The position numbers and the translations under genes were made by a program. Below are positions 58,251 to 64,000 of a DNA stretch of 64,000 nucleotides, in pieces. The stretch lies in the NCBI RefSeq assembly GCF_900156455.1, contig NZ_FTNQ01000006.1, positions 1-64,000 on the forward strand. Reading direction: 5' to 3'. Each line of letters opens with the position of its first letter. The first letter of the stretch is position 1. The notes under the pieces are model-generated. The model was given only the letters and a program-made list of their open reading frames with translations, did not search any database and was not told the origin of the DNA. The stretch comes from Microbacterium sp. RURRCA19A (lineage in GTDB: Bacteria; Actinomycetota; Actinomycetes; Actinomycetales; Microbacteriaceae).

Positions 58251-58365
58251 ATCGCGACCGCCGGGGATGTGGCATCCTGCTCTGTTTTCGAGGGATCACC
58301 GCCCTTCGACCGAGCACTTTGCGTTCTCGGAGCCCGATCCCGGGAAGCGGCGTACCGTGAACGGC

Positions 58366-58659
58366 ATGACCGACCTGCGTTTCGCCGACGATCGCGCCGC
58401 CTCGCGGTACACCCTGCACGACGGCGATGATCTGGTGTCCGTCCTCGACTATCGCGACGATGGGAAGACGATCGCGCTCACGCGCGCGTTCACCATCCCC
58501 ACGTTTCGCGGGCGAGGGTACGCCGCCGTGGTCGTGGAGCGGGCGGTCGACGCCATCGCGCAGGCGGGCGATCGCGAGATCCTCCCGGTCTGCTGGTACG
58601 TCGGGGAGTGGTTCGAAGCCCACCCCGAGCGTGCGGACCTGTTGCACGCCCGCCGCTGA
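58366..58659 (+). CDS. Small GNAT-type N-acetyltransferase (YjdJ-like)
   Basis: A 97-residue protein of the short GNAT class. RAASRYTLHDGDDLVSVLDY, the acetyl-CoA loop TIPTFRGRGYAAVVVERAVD and EILPVCWYVGEWFEAHPE correspond to the family, which lacks the first strands of full GNATs. The substrate is unknown. TACCGT ends 7 bases before the ATG with no Shine-Dalgarno, so it is probably leaderless. It is divergent from the winged-helix regulator. Confidence 0.85.
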   Translation: MTDLRFADDRAASRYTLHDGDDLVSVLDYRDDGKTIALTRAFTIPTFRGRGYAAVVVERAVDAIAQAGDREILPVCWYVGEWFEAHPERADLLHARR

Positions 58660-58748
58660 GCGTCCGATAACCACGCCCCCCGCGCCCGTCAACCCCCGGA
58701 GGTCGAGGGGGACCGGCGACCAAGCTGGGTGCGTCGAAAGGGGATGCC

Positions 58749-58958
58749 ATGACCGACGACCGCGACCTTCCCGAGGGCGTCATCGATGCCAACCCTCCCG
58801 GTGGCTGGGTGAGCGGCGATGTCGCCGACGGCGAGACCGCCGAGCAGAACGACCGGGCGAAGGGCTCGCCGCGTCTGAACGACGCCGAGCCGTCGGACCC
58901 GATCGAGGGCGACGCGGCCGGTCAGGGCATCGATCCCGACCTGAGCACGGAGGACTGA
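58749..58958 (+). CDS. Small acidic protein
   Basis: A 69-residue, very acidic, disordered-looking protein (DRDLPEGVIDANPPGGWVSG, LNDAEPSDPIEGDAAGQGID). GAAAGGGG stands before the ATG. It has no hydrophobic or catalytic motif. Similar short acidic proteins are scattered in Microbacteriaceae, often unannotated. It is followed 1 base after its stop by the next small gene, so they form an operon. Confidence 0.6.
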   Translation: MTDDRDLPEGVIDANPPGGWVSGDVADGETAEQNDRAKGSPRLNDAEPSDPIEGDAAGQGIDPDLSTED

Positions 58959-58959
58959 C

Positions 58960-59277
58960 ATGACCGACCACTCCCATACCCCGGAGCCCGCGGACGCCCC
59001 GCAGACCGGTGCGGACCCGGCCGATTCCGTCGGTGGTTCGCTGCACCCCGAGGGTAAGGTCCCGCGTCCGGACGAGCAGTCCACCCCCGCGATGGACACT
59101 CACCCCACGGACGACGCGGCGCGCATCGCGGGTGTCGTGGCGCAGACGCGCGCCGACGTGGGGGATGCCTCGTTGGAGCGCATCGCCGACGTGCTGCGCC
59201 AGCGCTTCTCCGATGTCGGCCTCGACCTCGGCGACGACCGCATCCGTGCCCTCGCCGCGGAGGTGGCCGCCGGCTGA
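58960..59277 (+). CDS. Small acidic protein with helical C-terminus
   Basis: A 105-residue protein. The first 50 residues are Pro/Asp-rich and unstructured (PADAPQTGADPADSVGGSLH). The last 55 look helical and ordered (ARIAGVVAQTRADVGDASLE, RIADVLRQRFSDVGLDLGDD). No family was recognised. It begins 2 bases after the upstream small acidic protein and probably shares its mRNA. GAGGACTGAC is a weak ribosome site. Confidence 0.6.
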   Translation: MTDHSHTPEPADAPQTGADPADSVGGSLHPEGKVPRPDEQSTPAMDTHPTDDAARIAGVVAQTRADVGDASLERIADVLRQRFSDVGLDLGDDRIRALAAEVAAG

Positions 59278-59355
59278 CCCGCCGGGATGTGCCGGCGCGG
59301 GCGACCCGCGCGCGGGCTGAACGCCGATGTCGGAGGCCCCACGTACCGTGTGAAC

Positions 59356-60510
59356 ATGCGGATCCTGCACACCTCCGACTGGCACATCGGGCGCTCGTTC
59401 CACGGTCACTCGACGCTCGGCGCCCTGGCCGACGTGCTCGCCGCGCTCGTCGATCAGGTGCGCACGCACGAGGTCGATGTCGTCGTCGTCGCGGGTGACG
59501 TGTTCGACTCGGCGGCTCCCGCCGCAGCCTGCTATCCGATCCTGAGCGACACGTTGGCCGCGCTCGCCGACACGGGGGCACGGGTGATCGTGACCTCCGG
59601 CAATCACGACTCCGCGGCGCGCCTGGGCTTCCAGTCGGCGCTCCTTCGCGAAGACATCACCATCGTCACCGACCCGCTGACCGTCGGTACGCCCGTGACC
59701 GTCACGGACGCGCACGGACCCGTCCACTTCTACGGCATCCCGTACCTCGAGCCCACGATCGTGCGTCACCTGTGGGAGGGGGCCGAACTGCGCAGCCAGG
59801 CGCAGACCATCGGCCACGCCATGAACCTGGTGCGTCGCGATCTCTCGGCGCGCGGCGGCCGCTCGGTCGCGATCGCGCATTGCTTCGCCGCCGGCGTCGA
59901 GGCCACGCCCGGTGTGGAGCGCGAGATCCGGCAGGGCGGCCTCGACAACGTGCCCCTCCCGGTCTTCGACGGTCCCGACTACGTCGCGCTCGGGCACATC
60001 CACGGGCGCCAGCAGCTCTCCGACCGCGTGCGCTACGCGGGGGCGCCGCTGCACTACAGCTTCGGCGAGGCCGGCAAGCCGCGCGGATCGTGGCTCGTCG
60101 AGCTGGATGCCATGGGCCTGGCCTCCGTCGAGTGGCTCGCGCTGCCGGTGCCCCGCCCGCTGGTCACGCTCCGGGCCTCCTTCGACGACCTGCTCGGCGA
60201 TCCCGCGTACGACGCCCACGTCGACCAGTGGGTGCGGGCCGAGTACACCGACGCCACGCCCCAGATCGACCCGATGCGCCGTTTGCAGGCCCGGTTCCCG
60301 TGGTGCGCGACGGTCGCGCACACGCCTGCCGAGTCGCGCATCGACGACGGTCTCGGCTACGCCCGACGCGTGCGCGCCGCGCGTGACGAGACCGAGATCA
60401 TCGACGCGTTCCTCACGCACGTCCGCGAGGGCGAAGGCGCCTCCGACGCCGAGCGCGCCCTGATCCGCGAGGTGCTCGACGCCCGCGCGGTGGCGGAGGC
60501 GCACTCGTGA
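59356..60510 (+). CDS. sbcD: Exonuclease SbcCD, nuclease subunit SbcD
   Basis: A 384-residue Mre11-like nuclease. The phosphoesterase motifs are all present: ILHTSDWHIG (D-x-H), VVAGDVFDSA (G-D-x-x-D), VTSGNHDSAARLGF (GNHD) and ALGHIHGRQQL (GHxH). With SbcC it opens hairpins and trims double-strand ends in repair. TACCGT ends 6 bases before the ATG, so the mRNA is probably leaderless. Its stop overlaps the sbcC GTG. Confidence 0.93.
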   Translation: MRILHTSDWHIGRSFHGHSTLGALADVLAALVDQVRTHEVDVVVVAGDVFDSAAPAAACYPILSDTLAALADTGARVIVTSGNHDSAARLGFQSALLREDITIVTDPLTVGTPVTVTDAHGPVHFYGIPYLEPTIVRHLWEGAELRSQAQTIGHAMNLVRRDLSARGGRSVAIAHCFAAGVEATPGVEREIRQGGLDNVPLPVFDGPDYVALGHIHGRQQLSDRVRYAGAPLHYSFGEAGKPRGSWLVELDAMGLASVEWLALPVPRPLVTLRASFDDLLGDPAYDAHVDQWVRAEYTDATPQIDPMRRLQARFPWCATVAHTPAESRIDDGLGYARRVRAARDETEIIDAFLTHVREGEGASDAERALIREVLDARAVAEAHS

Positions 60511-63500
60511 AGCTCCATCGCCTGGAACTGGAGGGCTTCGGGCCCTTCCTCGAGCGGCAGATCGTCGATTTCGACGCCTTCGCCGACGACGGCATCTTCC
60601 TCATCACCGGCCGCACGGGCGCGGGGAAGTCGAGCGTGCTCGACGGAGTCTGCTACGCGCTCTACGGCGGAGTCCCCCGGTACGACGGGGCCGAGCGGCG
60701 TCTGCGCAGCGATCACTGCGGACTCGACGACCCCACGACCGTGACGGTCGAGTTCAGCGCCGAGGGGCGTCGGTGGCGGGTCACCCGATCGCCCGAGTAC
60801 GAGCGCCCCAAGCGCTCCGGCACGGGGACGACGAAAGAGCCCCACCGCGCCGCTCTCGAGGTGCTCGAAGCCGAAGGCTGGACGGGGGTCGCGGCACGAC
60901 CGGTCGACGTGGCCGCCCACCTGGACGAGATCCTCGGACTCACCCAGCAGCAGTTCCTCCAGGTGATCCTGCTGGCCCAGAATCGGTTCGCGCGGTTCCT
61001 CCTCGCCAAGAACGACGAGCGACAGGCGCTCCTGCGCACGCTCTTCGGCACCCGCTCGTTCGAGCAGTACGCGGCGGCGCTCGACGATCGCCGCAAGCGC
61101 GCGGCCGAACGTCTCGCTGCCGAGGGCACCGAGGTGTCGACGCTGGTGGACGAGGCCGAGCGCATGGTCGCGGCGTTCGACGCGGCGCGGGCGGCCGACG
61201 ACGCCGGCGACGACACGCCACCGCCCGCCGTCGCCGCGGGCGCGCCCTCCCACGGACCCGCCCCGACGATTCACGATCGACTCGCGCACGTCGTGCGCGG
61301 CGTCGAGCGCATGGAGTACCGGGTCGAGGCAGCCGCCCACGAACGCGAGACGGCGAAGCGCGGACTGGATGCCGCACTCGCGGCCGAACGTGAGGCGACG
61401 GCGCTCCACGGCCGTCAGGTCGAGCGTCGCGCCACCCGCGAGCGACTCGCGGTCCTCGAGTCCGACACCGAACGGATCGACGCCGCGCGTGCCGAGCTCG
61501 GGACGGCGACCGCGGCGGAAGCGCTGCGCGCGCCGCTCGAGGCGGTCGCGCGGGCGGAGCGGTCGCTCCCTCCCGCGGAGGCGGCGCGCGACGACGCGGT
61601 GGCCGCGGCCGAGCGACTCGGCGAGACGGGTCTCGATTCGACGCTCACTCTCTCCGCACGCGATGACGCTCTCACGACCCTGCTCGCCCACGTCGACGAA
61701 GCGCTCGCGCTCGAGGACGACCTCGCGGCGATCGACGCGGACATCCGCGCGCGCCAGGTGCAGCTCGACGATGCGGTTCGTCGGGCGGACGACGTCGCCG
61801 CCCGGCTCGCCGACGTTCCCGCAGCGCGCGTCGCCCTCGACGAACGACTCGCCGAGCTGGCCGACGCGACGGCGCGGCGCGACCTCGCCACCGCCGAACG
61901 GGCGGAGGTCGATCGACGCCTCGAGGCGGCGCTCGAGGCGGAGCGTCTTGCCGAGGAGCGCGACACGGCCGATCTGGCGGCCGTCGTCCGGGCCGATGAG
62001 CTGCAGCGTGCGGTCGAGGCGTGGAGCGGACTGCTCCGACGCCGGTTGGCCGGAGCCGCGGGCGAACTCGCGCACGCGCTCGTCGAGGGCGAACCGTGCG
62101 CGGTGTGCGGATCGACGGAACACCCCGCCCCGGCCGTCGGCGCGGACGACCCCGTCACCGACGCCGAGATCGCGGCGGCGGAGGACCGCAAGAACGCCGC
62201 GACCGAGCAGGACCGCCTCGCGTCCGATGCCGCGCGCATCACGCGGGACGCGCACGCGCTGGCTGCGGCGCGCGCCGGGGGCGAGACCGTCGTCGAGCTG
62301 CGCCGGCGCCGCGATCGGATCGACGCCGATCTCGCCCGAGCGCAGGCCGATGCGGCCGAACGCGACCGCCGCGCCGCAGAACGGGTCGCCCTCCTCGAGC
62401 GAGAGGCGACGGATGCCGCGGAGAGCGAGCGTCTCGGCCGCGAACTCGCCGATGCCCGCCAAGAACTCGCCCTGCGTCGGCAGAGCGCCGAGACAGCGCG
62501 GGCCGCGGTGACCGAGGCCCGCGCGGAGTTCCCGACGGTCCGCGATCGTCGCCGCGACCTGCGCGCGCGGCGCGACGGCGTGCGGGCGGTCATCGTCGCG
62601 CGCTCCGAGCACGAGACGCGCGTGCGTGCCGTCGTCGAGGCGCGCGCCGCGCTCGACGAGGTGCTGGCCGACAGCACCTTCGCGGACGCATCCGAGGTCC
62701 GCGCGGCCCTGCGCGAACCCGGGGAACGGCGACGGCTGGAAGCCGCGGTCGCCGATCACGACGCCACCCTGGCCGCCACCCGCCGTCGTCTGCTGGAGCT
62801 CGAACTCCACCTCGTCGACGCCCCCGACGAGCCGATCGATCTCGCCCCCGTGGCGACCGCGGTCCTCGAAGCGCGGGGCGCCGTCGAGTCCGCGGCGGCC
62901 ACGCACGCTGCGGCAGCCGCGGCCGCGACACACGTGCGCGCCCTCGCCGAGCGCGCCGACGCGGGCAGCGCGGCGGTCGCGGAGCTGGCCGACGCGCACG
63001 CCGTCGTCGCGCGTCTGGCCGACACGATGGCCGGGCGCGCCCCGAACACCCGTCGCATGACGCTCGAGACCTTCGTCCTCGCGGCCGAGCTGGAGGAGAT
63101 CGTGGATGCCGCGAACCTCCGTCTCGACCACATGTCCGCCGGGCGCTACCGCCTGCAGCACACCGACGCCCTGGCGGCCCGCGGAGCGGCCAGCGGACTC
63201 GGTCTCGAGATCATGGACGCCTTCACCGGCCAGTGCCGGCCGCCGCAGTCGCTGTCGGGCGGCGAGACGTTCCTCGCCTCGCTGGCCCTGGCGCTCGGGC
63301 TCGCCGAGGTCGTGACGGCGCGAGCGGGTGGCATCCGGCTCGACACCCTGTTCATCGACGAGGGGTTCGGTTCCCTCGACGACGAGACCCTCGACCTGGC
63401 GATGCGCACCCTCGACGAGCTGCGTCAGGGCGGCCGCACCGTCGGTGTCATCAGTCACGTCGCGTCGATGAAGGATCAGCTGCCGGCCCAGGTACGGGTG

Positions 63501-63566
63501 ACGGCGACCCCGCGCGGGCCGAGCGTGATCCGTCAGGACTCCGCGGCCGTGGGCGCCCTCGCCTAG
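60507..63566 (+). CDS. sbcC: Exonuclease SbcCD, ATPase subunit SbcC
   Basis: A 1019-residue SMC-like ATPase. The N-terminal Walker A is FLITGRTGAGKSSVLDGVCY, with a Q-loop region at QQQFLQVILLAQNRFARFLL. Two long coiled coils flank the zinc hook CAVCGSTEHPAPA (~residue 531). The C-terminal signature is QSLSGGETFLASLALALGLA and Walker B is LDTLFIDEGFGSLDDETLDL. It pairs with SbcD in DNA end processing. GTG overlaps the sbcD stop, so the subunits are made together. Length is normal. Confidence 0.93.
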   Translation: MKLHRLELEGFGPFLERQIVDFDAFADDGIFLITGRTGAGKSSVLDGVCYALYGGVPRYDGAERRLRSDHCGLDDPTTVTVEFSAEGRRWRVTRSPEYERPKRSGTGTTKEPHRAALEVLEAEGWTGVAARPVDVAAHLDEILGLTQQQFLQVILLAQNRFARFLLAKNDERQALLRTLFGTRSFEQYAAALDDRRKRAAERLAAEGTEVSTLVDEAERMVAAFDAARAADDAGDDTPPPAVAAGAPSHGPAPTIHDRLAHVVRGVERMEYRVEAAAHERETAKRGLDAALAAEREATALHGRQVERRATRERLAVLESDTERIDAARAELGTATAAEALRAPLEAVARAERSLPPAEAARDDAVAAAERLGETGLDSTLTLSARDDALTTLLAHVDEALALEDDLAAIDADIRARQVQLDDAVRRADDVAARLADVPAARVALDERLAELADATARRDLATAERAEVDRRLEAALEAERLAEERDTADLAAVVRADELQRAVEAWSGLLRRRLAGAAGELAHALVEGEPCAVCGSTEHPAPAVGADDPVTDAEIAAAEDRKNAATEQDRLASDAARITRDAHALAAARAGGETVVELRRRRDRIDADLARAQADAAERDRRAAERVALLEREATDAAESERLGRELADARQELALRRQSAETARAAVTEARAEFPTVRDRRRDLRARRDGVRAVIVARSEHETRVRAVVEARAALDEVLADSTFADASEVRAALREPGERRRLEAAVADHDATLAATRRRLLELELHLVDAPDEPIDLAPVATAVLEARGAVESAAATHAAAAAAATHVRALAERADAGSAAVAELADAHAVVARLADTMAGRAPNTRRMTLETFVLAAELEEIVDAANLRLDHMSAGRYRLQHTDALAARGAASGLGLEIMDAFTGQCRPPQSLSGGETFLASLALALGLAEVVTARAGGIRLDTLFIDEGFGSLDDETLDLAMRTLDELRQGGRTVGVISHVASMKDQLPAQVRVTATPRGPSVIRQDSAAVGALA

Positions 63567-63575
63567 GCTGGAGCC

Positions 63576-63758
63576 ATGCGTACGAGCACCCTGTGGACCG
63601 TTCTCGGCGTGATCGCGGCCGTGATCATCGCCTGGCTGCTGGTCAACGTGCTCCTGTGGTTCATCGGGTTCGTCTTCCGGCTGCTTCTCATCGCCGTGGT
63701 GGCGGTCGTCGTGTTCTTCGTGCTCCGTGCAGTCTTCGCCCGGCGCGACGCGGACTGA
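63576..63758 (+). CDS. Small hydrophobic membrane protein
   Basis: A 60-residue protein made almost entirely of two helices (LWTVLGVIAAVIIAWLLVNV and FRLLLIAVVAVVVFFVLRAV) with a basic tail (FARRDAD). TAGGCT ends 6 bases before the ATG, so it is probably leaderless. The gene starts 9 bases after sbcC and may also be read from that operon. Function unknown. Confidence 0.7.
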   Translation: MRTSTLWTVLGVIAAVIIAWLLVNVLLWFIGFVFRLLLIAVVAVVVFFVLRAVFARRDAD

Positions 63759-63839
63759 GCGGCAGACGCCGCGCCGCGGATCGGTCCGCCGGCGCAAGCC
63801 CGCCCGCGGTGTCCGCGTCCGCGAGTAGCGTGAGCCGCG

Positions 63840-64000
63840 ATGCCTGACGAACGCACGTCCCCCCACCCGCCCACGCGCGACATCCAGCTGTCCCCGCGCC
63901 ATCGCTGGCGCGCCTACTGGATCGCCGTCTCGGTCGCAGCCCTCACCATCCTCGACCTCACCAAGGTCAATGTCGCGTTGCCCTCCATCGAGGCCGCGCT
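63840..64000 (+). CDS. MFS transporter, DHA2/EmrB type, 5' fragment
   Basis: The first 53 codons are visible before the window ends. A Pro/Arg-rich N-terminus leads to WIAVSVAALTILDLT then KVNVALPSIEA. LD-x-T-x-VNVALP is the TM1 signature of the 14-helix drug:proton antiporters (QacA/EmrB). It should be a multidrug exporter. TAGCGT lies 8 bases before the ATG, consistent with a leaderless or nearly leaderless start. Confidence 0.85.
   Translation, partial: MPDERTSPHPPTRDIQLSPRHRWRAYWIAVSVAALTILDLTKVNVALPSIEAA

Larger units (their letters stand above)
57934..58365. other. Long gap between winged-helix regulator and GNAT genes
   Basis: About 430 bases. The minus-strand half is the predicted leader of the regulator gene, with a small ORF at 58112-58213 and its promoter at 58221-58250. 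The plus-strand half holds only the TACCGT -10 element of the GNAT gene at 58353-58358. Nothing else was recognised. Confidence 0.6.

Noticed and set aside
60357..63902. Open frame of 1181 codons opposite sbcC and sbcD
   Set aside because: It mirrors the real genes; Arg/Gly/Asp-rich filler without motifs, a known effect of high GC at third positions.
1..64000. CRISPR arrays, rRNA genes, known riboswitches
   Set aside because: No regularly spaced direct repeats, no rRNA-like sequence and no recognisable riboswitch core were seen.

Overview
The window looks like chromosome from a high-GC Gram-positive of the family Microbacteriaceae, most likely Microbacterium or a close relative. The grounds are very high GC, GTG starts in tightly overlapping operons, frequent GGATGCC/GGCATCC words, actinobacterial gene families, and many genes with a TANNNT -10 box about 6 bases before the start codon, which is the actinobacterial leaderless arrangement. 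No rRNA and no CRISPR array was seen.

Positions 1 to about 23.6-23.7 kb are the right part of an integrated mobile element whose left end lies outside the window. It ends in a large serine recombinase next to tRNA-Arg(ACG). It carries a VirD4/TraG-like coupling ATPase, a replication-relaxation family protein, an MT-A70 adenine methyltransferase, a protein with an ArdA-like antirestriction end, two DUF3846 proteins, an RHH protein, an XRE regulator, a 59-residue excisionase-like HTH protein, two GIY-YIG proteins, a TIGR02391 (HEPN-like) protein and a neighbouring gene split by an in-frame TAG. A compact four-gene module (12.5-15.8 kb) encodes a lipid-anchored VWA protein, a membrane protein, a cytosolic VWA protein and an unrecognised protein. 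The extreme left edge holds the start of an IS3-type OrfA. Element genes use Shine-Dalgarno starts and look less GC-rich than the flank.

From 23.7 kb on the genes are chromosomal: serine deaminase (sdaA), MarR, histidine phosphatase, a secreted protein, an amino-acid permease, and a large LuxR-type ATPase regulator beside a four-gene surface-protein locus (SipW-type signal proteins, signal peptidase, LPXTG protein, choice-of-anchor G protein). Next come a LysE exporter and an amine oxidase. A LysR-centred locus (39-51.5 kb) follows, with an AhpD-like protein, a sulfurtransferase, an acyl-CoA-dehydrogenase-like flavoprotein, an Opp-type ABC importer, two luciferase-like monooxygenases, a ketopantoate-reductase-like protein and a GlcD-like oxidase. 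It looks like uptake and oxidation of an organic, possibly organosulfur, compound. The right end has a MerR/DUF4188 pair, a double GNAT, a lipoprotein with a Lon-like domain lacking its catalytic residues, AlkA, a winged-helix regulator, SbcC/SbcD and the start of an MFS transporter.

The least expected signals are non-coding or very small. Two copies of a minus-strand structured RNA flank the phosphatase gene (26.0-27.0 kb); their 8-bp stems differ at four pairs yet all still pair. A leaderless 33-codon ORF ending in clustered cysteines sits in the long leader of the winged-helix regulator (58.1-58.2 kb).
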